Position numbers and translations under genes: made by a program. A stretch of 64,000 nt of DNA. It comes from CAVSIP01 sp963728075 (GTDB taxonomy: Bacteria > Actinomycetota > Actinomycetes > JAFAQI01 > DASSKL01). The notes below the pieces were generated by a model, which was not told where the DNA came from, did no database searches, and saw only the letters and a list, made by a program, of their open reading frames with translations. The DNA is taken from NCBI GenBank assembly GCA_963728075.1, contig CAVSIP010000001.1, positions 310,001-374,000 of the forward strand, in the 5' to 3' direction. Shown here piece by piece: positions 24,860 to 32,852 of this stretch. Each line of letters begins with the position of its first letter. The stretch's first letter is position 1.

Positions 24860-25261
24860 GTGCCGCTTTCCGAGCACGAGCAGCGACTGCTCGAGCAGAT
24901 CGAGCAGTCGTTGCTGGCTGACGACCCGAAGTTCGTCAAGGTCGTGCGCACGGACCTGCGGACGCATCACCGCCGCCGGCTGATCCGGGCCGGCGTGCTG
25001 TTCGCCCTGGGTCTCGGCACGCTGCTCGCCGGCGCGGTCACCAAGATCATCCCCGTCGGGGTCGCCGGCTTCGTCGTCATGCTCGCCGCGCTGCTGCTCG
25101 GGCTGTCCACGTGGCAGCGCCTGTCCGGCCGGCGCTCCCCGGCGGCCGCCGCGGGGCCCCGGCTCCCGCGCGCCGACCGCGCCCCCCGCCGCTCGCTGCG
25201 CACGGTGCTCGAGGAGCGGTGGGAGCGCCGCTGGGACGACCGCGGCCGCGGCCGGTTCTGA
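24860..25261 (+). CDS. DUF3040 membrane protein
   Basis: A 133-residue protein of the actinobacterial DUF3040 family that commonly lies near mraZ. It opens with PLSEHEQRLLEQIEQSL, the family signature, then has two hydrophobic helices (about residues 45-62 and 65-85), and ends in a basic tail (LEERWERRWDDR). The GTG at 24860 is chosen because it begins the family signature and follows a -10-like TATCCT by 7 nt. The function is unknown. It converges with the transglutaminase gene at a strong hairpin. Confidence 0.85.
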   Translation: MPLSEHEQRLLEQIEQSLLADDPKFVKVVRTDLRTHHRRRLIRAGVLFALGLGTLLAGAVTKIIPVGVAGFVVMLAALLLGLSTWQRLSGRRSPAAAAGPRLPRADRAPRRSLRTVLEERWERRWDDRGRGRF

Positions 25262-25286
25262 CCGACCGACTCGCCCTCATCCCCGG

Positions 25287-25335
25287 CGGTCGTGAAGCGA
25301 AACGGCCCGCAGCGGGCCGTTTCGCTTCACGACCG
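25287..25335. terminator. Bidirectional terminator, 24-bp perfect stem
   Basis: Perfect inverted repeat: arms 25287-25310 and 25312-25335 around a single central base, core GGCCCGC-A-GCGGGCC with flanking AAAC/GTTT. It lies between the convergent DUF3040 and transglutaminase genes. The last codons and the stop of the transglutaminase gene are inside its right arm. Confidence 0.85.
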
Positions 25336-27723
25336 GTGGGGGGTGTCGCCGAGCCGGCTGGGGACGAGGGCGCTGGCCCGGCGGCGCAGCCAGAGGCCGA
25401 CGGCGTCCGCGGCGCCGAATGCCGCGTCCACCAGGTCGAGCACACCGACCCCCACCCGGCGCAGGGTCGACGGCGGCAGGGCGGTCGCCAGGACGCGCCG
25501 CCGGGACGTACGGCGGGCGGCGAGACCCTGCCGGACCAGCCCGACGTCGCGGCGCAGCTCGCCCGATGACGCGTCCGGCGGGACCGCGGCGTAGCGCGCC
25601 CGCTCCTCGGCGCGGGCGATCCGGGTGAGCGCGGCGCGGGCCTCCTGCATGCGGGGAGCCGACCCGTCCAGCCGGGCGGCGTCTGCCAGCCGGTCCGCCG
25701 TCCCCCGTGGCGAGTCGCTGGCGCGCCACGGCAGGCCGAGGTCGTAGGAGTCGTCGCGCAGCTCCGCCCAGGCGGCGTGGGCAGCGCCGGCGCCGCCGGG
25801 GGCGCGGGCCCAGCGCACCCGCCGCAGGGCCACCCTGGCCAGTGCGGGCAGGGCGAGGGCGCAGCCGACGGCGAGGAGCACGAGCAGCAGCCGCCAGGGC
25901 ACCCCGCCACCGCCCTGCGTCGCACCCGTGCCGCCCCCGAGCCGGCCGGCGAGCCGCTCGAGCTTGTCCCGTCGCGGGTCGGCGCTCGGCGCCGACGAGG
26001 GCTGGCTCGACGGGGTGCTGCCGGGGGTGTCCTGGCCGCTGGTGCTCGGGGGCGGCGGGACGGAGTAGTCCGGTGGCGCCGCCCGGCCGTCCCCGCGCGG
26101 GGTCGGCTCGAAGCGCAGCCAGCCGGTCCCGGCGAAGTACAGCTCGGGCCAGGCGTGCGCGTCGCGCGTGGTCACGAGCCGCGACCCGTTGGCCTGCACG
26201 GTCCCGGACGTGAACCCGACGGCGACCCGGGCGGGGATCCCGAGGGTGCGGGCCATGACGGCCATCGTCGCCGCGTACTGGACGCAGAACCCGCGCTTGG
26301 CGTGCAGGAAGGCGACGATCGCGTTTCCGCTGTCCCCGCCTCCGACGCTCTCGTCGTAGGTGAAGGGGGGGCTGCGCAGCCACTCCTGCAGCTTCACCGC
26401 CTGGTCGTACGGGGTCTGCGCGCCCGCCGTCACGGTGGCGGCCAGCGCGCCGATCTCCCCGGGCAGCCCGTCCGGGACCCGGGTGTAGCGGTGCAGGTCC
26501 GCCGGGGGTGCCGGCGCGGCCCGCAGCGTGGCGGGCTCGAGGATCGGCCGACGGCTCACCGTGGTGTACCGCAGCCGGCCGGTGTCGTCGTGGGCGGAGA
26601 ACACCGTGCCGCTCGGCGGGTCGTAGCGCCAGTCCCCGTGGACGTCGACGGACTCCAGCGGGAAGGGGACGGGGAGCCAGTGCACCGCGAGGCCGACCAC
26701 GTCGATCCGGCTGGTGACGGTCGTCCCGGGCTTGGCCAGCTCCGCAGACGGGGGGATCCCGTTGCTGACCCGCGCCTCGGCGTCCTGGCTCAGGGCGGAC
26801 GACGCCCAGGTCTCCCCGTCGAAGCGGTCCAGCGTGGTCATCCGCAGGTACCCCGGGTCGGCCGAGGACCGGACGACGAGCAGCGGCTGCGGCACGCTGC
26901 GGTTGAGGTCGGCGCGGATGACGAGCAGCGGGTTGAACGTCGTGATGCTGCCGCCCTGGCCGTCGCCGAACCCGTCGCCGTGCGTCAGGCTGAGGCCGTC
27001 CAGCCCCGGGACGACCACGGGGACGACCAGGGCGATCCCCAGCGCCGCCGCGCCGATGCGCCGACCGGCGGAGGCCAGGGGGGAGTCCGGGGTCGCGTCG
27101 CCCGGGGTGTGGCGCCCCGCCAGGCCGGGTGCGACCGGGCGCCCCCACCGGGACACCCGCTCGCTGTGCTCGGCGAGCAGCAGGGTCAGCCACCCCCCGG
27201 CGGCGAGCAGGAACGGCACCGGCCCCACGCCGTGCGGGGACAGGCCGGACGCCACGGCGAACATGGCGAGGAACGGCAGCCCGCACACCGCCGGCCGGCG
27301 CAGGGCCACCGCTGTGGTGTCGACGACGTAGGCGATCCCCGCGACAGCGAGCGTGGTCAGCAGTGTGATGCCGTCCAGGGCGGGCACCGGTGCGGCCAGC
27401 CGGCCGATGTCGGCACCGGCCTGGGTGAGCAGGGCGTGCAGGTCGGAGAAGGTGCGCAGGCTGGGGACGAAGCCGAGGTGTGCGTGCTGGGGCGCGAACC
27501 GCACGGTCACCCAGTCGAGCACCAGGACGGCGGAGAGCAGGAGGCCGCCGAGCGGGCCCATCCGCCAGCGGCGGGCGAGCGTGCCCGACAGGGCGACGAG
27601 GACGACGGCGACGCCTGCGGGGAGCATCCACGTGTAGCCCTGGAACAGCGGCGACAGCGCGGTGGTGGCCAGGGCGGTCGCCACCGCGGCGAAGACCGTC
27701 AGCCGGGGGGCGCTGCTCCTCAC
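25327..27723 (-). CDS. TgpA-like transglutaminase-domain membrane protein
   Basis: A 798-residue membrane protein with about seven N-terminal helices (DUF3488 region, residues 10-240), an extracytoplasmic transglutaminase core, one more helix near residue 620 and a cytoplasmic DUF4129-type tail. The catalytic Cys is in RGFCVQYAATMAVMAR near residue 480, and His in TRDAHAWPELYF near residue 522. The acid position is Glu (WLRFEPTP), as is common in this actinobacterial group. A Ser/Pro-rich linker separates core and tail. The GTG at 27723 overlaps the DUF58 stop by 4 nt. Its substrate is unknown. Confidence 0.87.
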   Translation of the reverse strand: MRSSAPRLTVFAAVATALATTALSPLFQGYTWMLPAGVAVVLVALSGTLARRWRMGPLGGLLLSAVLVLDWVTVRFAPQHAHLGFVPSLRTFSDLHALLTQAGADIGRLAAPVPALDGITLLTTLAVAGIAYVVDTTAVALRRPAVCGLPFLAMFAVASGLSPHGVGPVPFLLAAGGWLTLLLAEHSERVSRWGRPVAPGLAGRHTPGDATPDSPLASAGRRIGAAALGIALVVPVVVPGLDGLSLTHGDGFGDGQGGSITTFNPLLVIRADLNRSVPQPLLVVRSSADPGYLRMTTLDRFDGETWASSALSQDAEARVSNGIPPSAELAKPGTTVTSRIDVVGLAVHWLPVPFPLESVDVHGDWRYDPPSGTVFSAHDDTGRLRYTTVSRRPILEPATLRAAPAPPADLHRYTRVPDGLPGEIGALAATVTAGAQTPYDQAVKLQEWLRSPPFTYDESVGGGDSGNAIVAFLHAKRGFCVQYAATMAVMARTLGIPARVAVGFTSGTVQANGSRLVTTRDAHAWPELYFAGTGWLRFEPTPRGDGRAAPPDYSVPPPPSTSGQDTPGSTPSSQPSSAPSADPRRDKLERLAGRLGGGTGATQGGGGVPWRLLLVLLAVGCALALPALARVALRRVRWARAPGGAGAAHAAWAELRDDSYDLGLPWRASDSPRGTADRLADAARLDGSAPRMQEARAALTRIARAEERARYAAVPPDASSGELRRDVGLVRQGLAARRTSRRRVLATALPPSTLRRVGVGVLDLVDAAFGAADAVGLWLRRRASALVPSRLGDTPHRS

Positions 27724-29018
27724 GACACCGCCTCCGCCTCGCCGGCCGGTCGGCGCGGCGCGGGCGCGGCGGCGTCCGCGCCGACGTAGCTCCACGCGGT
27801 CGACAGGTCGGTCCCGTACGGCGCCTCGAGCACCCGCCAGCCGGCGACGCGCAGCAGGCGGGCGGCCTCCAGCGCGGACAGCGTGCCGCCCTCGGGCCGG
27901 CGCGGTCCGCGGACCCACGTCGACGGGTCGAGCAGCACCGCCACGCCGTGGACACCGCCCGTCGCGAGCCGGGCGACCGCGTCGAGGTCCGGCCGGGACA
28001 GGGCACCGAGCACCGTCACGACAAGCCCGTCGAGTCCCGCCCGGCGTACGGCCCGCAGGCCCGAGTCGACCGACCGGTTCCCCGACGGCTCGACGATCGC
28101 CAGCGTGTCGAGCAGCTGGGGCTCGCCCCGGCCGTCGACGTCGGCGCCGCACCGCAGGTCGACACCGCTGTCGGTGACGACGCGTACCGCGTACCCGGTG
28201 CGGCCGAGGTGCAGCGCCACGGACGCGGCGGCGGAGACGGCCCACTCCAGCGACGCGGCCGGCCCGTCGCCCCCGTGCGCGGCGGCGCGGCTGTCGAGCA
28301 GCACGGTCGCGCTGCGGCGCCACGGCTGCTCCTCGCGGCGCACCATCAGCTGCCCGGTGCGCGCGGTGGAGCGCCAGTGCACCCGGCGCAGGGGGTCACC
28401 GTGGCGGTACTCCCGGGTGGCGACGTCGTCCTCGCCGTGCGCGGCGACCGAGCGGTTGCGCTCGTCCCCGCCGCCGGCCCGGTCGCCGCTCAGCCGCACG
28501 GCCGGCAGCGACCAGGTCTGCGGCGTCACGACGAGGGTCTCCTGGGCGGAGAACGACCGGGTCAGCTCGCACAGGCCGAACGGGTCGGTGAGCCGTACGG
28601 ACAGCGGCCCGATCCGGAACCGGCCGCGCACCTCGGAGCGGACCGGGTAGGTCACCTTGCCCTGGCCCTGGGACTCCAGCCGGTCGAGGACGAACCGGGG
28701 TCGCTCGCCGACGGTGTACGGGATGCGGTCCTCGACGAGCAGGACCCCGGTGGGCAGGCGCGACAGGTTCGCCAGCTGGAGGGAGACCGTCGCCGGTTGC
28801 CCGGCCGGCACCCGCGCCGGGCTGAGCCGGCGCGAGCACGACAGGCGGTACCGGGTGCGGGACACCGTCGCCGCGGACACGAGCGGCAGGGCCGCGACGA
28901 ACACCCCGATCCGCAGCAGGTCCCGGTCGCCGATCACCAGCGCCGAGAGCACGCAGACGACGCCGCCCGCGAGCAGCGACCGTCCGCGGGTCGTGAGTCC
29001 GCTGAGGGCGGCCCGCAT
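27720..29018 (-). CDS. DUF58 domain protein
   Basis: A 432-residue protein with two N-terminal membrane helices (residues 12-50) and the DUF58 signature REYRHGDPLRRVHWRSTAR near residue 212, followed by a von Willebrand-like fold (VLLDSRAAA). DUF58 proteins accompany MoxR ATPases and transglutaminases in three-gene operons, as here, with 1- and 4-nt overlaps on both sides. They are thought to assist assembly or maturation of membrane complexes, and the client is unknown. The ATG at 29018 overlaps the MoxR stop. Confidence 0.88.
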   Translation of the reverse strand: MRAALSGLTTRGRSLLAGGVVCVLSALVIGDRDLLRIGVFVAALPLVSAATVSRTRYRLSCSRRLSPARVPAGQPATVSLQLANLSRLPTGVLLVEDRIPYTVGERPRFVLDRLESQGQGKVTYPVRSEVRGRFRIGPLSVRLTDPFGLCELTRSFSAQETLVVTPQTWSLPAVRLSGDRAGGGDERNRSVAAHGEDDVATREYRHGDPLRRVHWRSTARTGQLMVRREEQPWRRSATVLLDSRAAAHGGDGPAASLEWAVSAAASVALHLGRTGYAVRVVTDSGVDLRCGADVDGRGEPQLLDTLAIVEPSGNRSVDSGLRAVRRAGLDGLVVTVLGALSRPDLDAVARLATGGVHGVAVLLDPSTWVRGPRRPEGGTLSALEAARLLRVAGWRVLEAPYGTDLSTAWSYVGADAAAPAPRRPAGEAEAVS

Positions 29019-30022
29019 CAGCTGCGCCCGCTGCGCCGGCTCCCCGGATCCGGGACCGGCACCCGGGCGAGCACGTCGGTGACCACGTCCTGCGGTGCCC
29101 GCTGCGAGACGGCGGCCTCCGGCGTCATGAGCAGCCGGTGCGCGAGCACGGGCACGGCCAGGCTCTGCAGGTCGTCCGGGGCGACGTAGTCGCGGTCGTC
29201 GAGCGCCGCGGCGGCCCGCGCGGCGCGCAGCAGGTGCAGGGTGGCGCGGGGGGAGGCCCCGAGCCGCAGCTCCGGGCTGGTGCGGGTCGCCGTCACCAGG
29301 TCGATGGCGTAGCGGCGCACCGCCTCGGAGACGTGCACCTCACGGACGGCCGCCACCATGCCCACGATCGTGCGGCTGTCGGAGACGGGCTCGAGGTGGT
29401 CGAGCGGGTTCGGCCGGGTGTGCACGTCCAGCATCTCCAGCTCGGCGTCCACCGAGGGGTAGCCCATGGACAGGCGGGCGGTGAAGCGGTCCCGCTGCGC
29501 CTCGGGCAGCGGGTACGTGCCCTCCATCTCGACCGGGTTCTGGGTCGCGACGACCATGAACGGCGCGTCGAGCACGTACGTGACGCCGTCGACGGTGACC
29601 TGACGCTCCTCCATGCACTCCAGCAGCGCCGACTGGGTCTTCGGTGAGGCGCGGTTGATCTCGTCGCCGACGACGATGTTCGCGAACACCGCCCCGGGCT
29701 TGAACTCGAACTCGTGGGAGTCCTGGCCGTAGACGGAGACCCCGGTGATGTCGCTCGGCAGCAGGTCGGGCGTGAACTGGATGCGGCGCACGCTGCAGTC
29801 GATGGAGCGCGCGAGCGCCTTGGCCAGCATGGTCTTGCCGACGCCCGGGACGTCCTCGATGAGCAGGTGGCCCTCGGCCAGCAGGACGGTCACGGCCAGC
29901 CGGACGACGTCCGGCTTGCCCTCGATCACCCGCTCGACCGACGCGATGATCCGCGCCGCCTCCTCGGCCACCGCGGCGAGCGGCAGCGGCCCGGACGAGC
30001 GGGCTTGGCCGGCGAGGGTCAC
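29018..30022 (-). CDS. MoxR family AAA+ ATPase
   Basis: A 334-residue chaperone-like ATPase. Walker A is DVPGVGKTMLAKALAR near residue 62, Walker B VVGDEINRASPKTQSALLECMEE near residue 120, and sensor 1 MVVATQNPVEMEGTYPLPEAQ near residue 155, all hallmark MoxR. The GTG at 30022 is chosen over the ATG at 30118 because GGAGG lies 5 nt upstream. It heads the MoxR, DUF58 and transglutaminase operon. The family remodels metalloenzymes or surface complexes, and here the partner is probably the downstream membrane protein. Confidence 0.92.
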   Translation of the reverse strand: MTLAGQARSSGPLPLAAVAEEAARIIASVERVIEGKPDVVRLAVTVLLAEGHLLIEDVPGVGKTMLAKALARSIDCSVRRIQFTPDLLPSDITGVSVYGQDSHEFEFKPGAVFANIVVGDEINRASPKTQSALLECMEERQVTVDGVTYVLDAPFMVVATQNPVEMEGTYPLPEAQRDRFTARLSMGYPSVDAELEMLDVHTRPNPLDHLEPVSDSRTIVGMVAAVREVHVSEAVRRYAIDLVTATRTSPELRLGASPRATLHLLRAARAAAALDDRDYVAPDDLQSLAVPVLAHRLLMTPEAAVSQRAPQDVVTDVLARVPVPDPGSRRSGRS

Positions 30023-30215
30023 GAAACCTCCTGCGGGAGCGAACCGGTGCGGACAGGGCGGTCCCTGCCAGTGTGTCAGGAGTTCGACGCACCCGGGGGC
30101 GAGCCGGGTTCCTCGCACTGTCCCTCGACGTGCGGCCTTGGCCGGGTTTCATGGTGGCCGCCTGCTCGGCGTGCGGCCAGATCACCAGGGCACAACCGAA
30201 CGACAGCGCTGAGCG

Positions 30216-30878
30216 TCAGTCGCCGGCGGACAGCCAGCCGGCGTGCCGGGCCATGGCGACCGCGGCGAGCTGGGAGTTGACGCCGAGCTTGGTGAGCACC
30301 CCGCGGACCTGCGTGCGCACGGTGGCCTCGGAGACGACCCACTCCTTGGCGATCGTGTCCACCGATTGGCCGTTACCGAGCGCGGCGAGCACCTGACTCT
30401 CGCGCGGGGTCAGGCGTTCGAACGGCTTGCGGGTCTCGCGGTCGGCGGCGCGCCAGCGGCGCAGACCGGCGAGCAGGTCGTGGCGCTCGGCGTCGCTGAG
30501 CACCGGCTCGCCGGCGACCGCGGCGCGGATGGTGTCGAGCAGGTCGTCGAACGGCTGTGACTTGGGCAGGTAGCCGATCGCGCCCGCTTCGACCGCAGCC
30601 GCGACCCGGGTGCGGTCGGTGACCCCGGTGACCACGAGAACCCGCGTCCCGGTGGCGAGCAGCTCCGGGATGAGCCGGGTGCCGTCGCCGAAGCGTTCGC
30701 CGAGGTCGAGGTCGAGCAGCACGAGTGCCGGCGGGTCGGCGGCGACGCGGGCCATCAGCTCGGCGGGGTCGGTCAGCAGCGCCACGGTGACCCGGAAGCC
30801 CTCCGCGTCCAAGGCCAGGCCGAGGCTCTGCGCGAGCAGCTCGTGATCCTCGACGATGAGGACGGGTGCCCCCGTCAT
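30216..30878 (-). CDS. LuxR/NarL family response regulator
   Basis: A 220-residue two-component regulator. The receiver domain has VEDHELLAQS near residue 10 (acidic pair), the phospho-acceptor Asp in LVLLDLDLGE near residue 54, and GYLPKSQP near residue 103 (conserved Lys). The C-terminal helix-turn-helix is LTPRESQVLAALGNGQSVDTIAKEW near residue 155. The ATG at 30878 begins at the receiver fold. The sensor kinase gene lies 150 nt upstream on the same strand, so the two form a likely pair. Target genes are unknown. Confidence 0.9.
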   Translation of the reverse strand: MTGAPVLIVEDHELLAQSLGLALDAEGFRVTVALLTDPAELMARVAADPPALVLLDLDLGERFGDGTRLIPELLATGTRVLVVTGVTDRTRVAAAVEAGAIGYLPKSQPFDDLLDTIRAAVAGEPVLSDAERHDLLAGLRRWRAADRETRKPFERLTPRESQVLAALGNGQSVDTIAKEWVVSEATVRTQVRGVLTKLGVNSQLAAVAMARHAGWLSAGD

Positions 30879-30949
30879 CCCTTTCTCACCCGTTCCCGAC
30901 AGCCGAATCGTTAGTTTGCATGAGGCACTACCCGCTCCGGCGTGGGTCA

Positions 30950-31276
30950 ATGCCGATTGTGGCAGGCAGCGCAGGGGAGGGGACCGCGGTCGTCACCGTC
31001 GAGCCACGGCTGCTCGCGGACGCGCTACGGCGCATGCTGCGGCTGCGCGGGCTCACCGTGGCGGAGCCGGGCCACCAGCCTGCGGCGGTGGACCTGGCTG
31101 TCGTCGACGAGGCCACGGACGTTGCCGGCCGGCCCGCCGCGCGGGTGATCGTGGTCCTGCCCAGTCAACCGGGCGATCGGGGGCACGTCCTCGTCGACGG
31201 GCGGGAGGTCGACCGCCGGATCACCGGCACCGCCGACATAGACGACCTGCTCGGGTTGCTCGCCGACCCGCGGTGA
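30950..31276 (+). CDS. Receiver-like small protein overlapping the kinase 3' end antisense
   Basis: A 108-residue plus-strand protein with receiver-like order: a strand (VVTVEPR), a helix (LLADALRRMLRLRG), then VDLAVVDEA, ARVIVVLP, VLVDGREV and a final helix DDLLGLLAD. The phospho-acceptor position seems replaced. Nearly all codons end in G or C, which supports real coding. 252 of its bases lie opposite the C-terminal tail of the histidine kinase reading frame. An alternative ATG lies at 30920. It is divergent from the response regulator and may be an accessory signalling domain. Confidence 0.55.
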   Translation: MPIVAGSAGEGTAVVTVEPRLLADALRRMLRLRGLTVAEPGHQPAAVDLAVVDEATDVAGRPAARVIVVLPSQPGDRGHVLVDGREVDRRITGTADIDDLLGLLADPR

Positions 31277-32737
31277 CGCCGCCGGCAGGCTGAGGGCGAA
31301 GGCGAGCCCGGCGCCCGGCCGTTCCACCCGCTGCACGTGGCAGTCGGTGCCGCGGAGCAGGCGCCGCACCGTGTGCAGCCCGACCTCCGCGGTCACGGAT
31401 GCCCGGTGCTTCGGGTCGGCCTCCTCGAGGTAGAGCTGGACGTCCGGTCCGGCGTCCTTCGCCCAGACCAGGGCGGAGCGACAGCCGTGCCGGCGCATCG
31501 TGCCGAGCAGGTGCTCCACCGCCCCGGCCAGCCCGTCCGGGCTGCACCGCACGCGCAAGCCGTCCACGGTGGCCCGCACGGCGAGCGGGTCGTCACCCGG
31601 CCGAGCCATCAGCACCGGGTGCAGGGCCTCCTCCAGCGCCACCTCGACGGTTGCCGGCGCGGGGTCGGGATCGATGAGGCGCTGCAGCCGGGTCAGCTCC
31701 CCGGTGATCGCGCTGCGCAGCCGGTGCTTGGTGTCCTCGTCGAGCCGCTCCTCGTAGCGCTCGAGCGTCCCCGAGGCCGTACGCAGGGCGGTGAGCACGT
31801 TGCGGGCGTCGTGCACAAGCTGGCGCTGCTGGCGCTCCTCGGCCTCGATCAGCTGCTCCGAGTCGGCGAGGTCGGTGGTCACGCTCAGCAGCCGGCGGCT
31901 GGTCGAGCCGTACGCGTCGAGCACGTCCTGGGTTGCGCCGGTCAGGGCCGCCGCAGCGGCGGCGAGGGTGAGGCACGTGCCGCTGAGCGCCCAGGGTGTC
32001 GGATGTCCCGCGGCCAGCGCCCGGGCGACCTCCGCGCTCGCGAGGAGGACCAGGGAGGTCGTGGACCAGTGCACGGAGGTCCGCCACCCCGCCGGCTTGC
32101 GGTGGGTGGTCCACGCAAACGCCGCCCACATGGCGGCGGCCGCCAGCTCCAGCGCGGTCGTCCCCGCGGCACCGGGCTCGACGTCGTAGCTGGCCTGCGA
32201 GGTCACCACGAGCCAGGCCAGGACGAGACCCAGACCGGTCGCGACCGTGCTGAGGCTGAGCAGCAGGGGACGCACGGACGTGTCGACCTGTGCCGCCCGC
32301 AGCGCCTTGGCCACGAAGATCGCTGCCAGCGCGGCGGCGAGGATCCGGGTCAGCGGGTTGACGGTCAGCTCGGCGGGCCCCGTCCGGGTGAGCGCTGCGC
32401 CCAGGCTGAGCGGGGCCATCAGGCTGCCGAGCAGCAGCAGCGCGACGCCGCTGTAGGCGTTCGAGGCCTCCCCGGTCAGCCGCCATCTCGCGCATCGCAG
32501 GATGCCCGCGCCGAAGAAGCCGGCACCGGCGGTCGCCCGCAGCGCCTCCTGCAGGGGTAGCAGCCGGTGGCCGCCGTCCAGCAGCTCGCCCAGCGACGGC
32601 ACGACAGACGCGACGGCAAGCGACCCCACGATGGTGACAACGACTGCCGCGCGGGCCTTCGACGTCTCGAGATCAGCGACCCGCTGCCGGCGGTCGGGAC
32701 CGCGGTAGAGAGTCTCTGAACGTGTTCCCCCAGGCAC
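31025..32737 (-). CDS. Histidine kinase with degenerate ATP-binding region
   Basis: A 570-residue membrane sensor. About eight hydrophobic helices fill residues 30-265, then a dimerisation helix with the H-box RQLVHDARNVLTALR near residue 310. The ATPase part is atypical: the N-box is EHLLGTMRRHG without the usual Asn, and the D-x-G-x-G loop is not seen. Only GLHTVRRLLRG and GAGLAFALSLP remain recognisable. The fold seems to end near residue 482. The last 85 or so residues run antisense to a plus-strand gene and may not be functional. It pairs with the downstream LuxR-type regulator. Confidence 0.65.
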   Translation of the reverse strand: MPGGTRSETLYRGPDRRQRVADLETSKARAAVVVTIVGSLAVASVVPSLGELLDGGHRLLPLQEALRATAGAGFFGAGILRCARWRLTGEASNAYSGVALLLLGSLMAPLSLGAALTRTGPAELTVNPLTRILAAALAAIFVAKALRAAQVDTSVRPLLLSLSTVATGLGLVLAWLVVTSQASYDVEPGAAGTTALELAAAAMWAAFAWTTHRKPAGWRTSVHWSTTSLVLLASAEVARALAAGHPTPWALSGTCLTLAAAAAALTGATQDVLDAYGSTSRRLLSVTTDLADSEQLIEAEERQQRQLVHDARNVLTALRTASGTLERYEERLDEDTKHRLRSAITGELTRLQRLIDPDPAPATVEVALEEALHPVLMARPGDDPLAVRATVDGLRVRCSPDGLAGAVEHLLGTMRRHGCRSALVWAKDAGPDVQLYLEEADPKHRASVTAEVGLHTVRRLLRGTDCHVQRVERPGAGLAFALSLPAASPRVGEQPEQVVYVGGAGDPAVDLPPVDEDVPPIARLTGQDHDHPRGGPAGNVRGLVDDSQVHRRRLVARLRHGEPAQPQHAP

Positions 32738-32852
32738 GCTCTGCAGTGTCCGTCACGCTGAGGCGTTGGCCAAGGCTCCGTTCGGCCGACCGGGGATGGA
32801 CAATCCGGACTAGGTCTCCTGCTCGCCGATCCGCGGTCTCTCCTGTGCCTGG

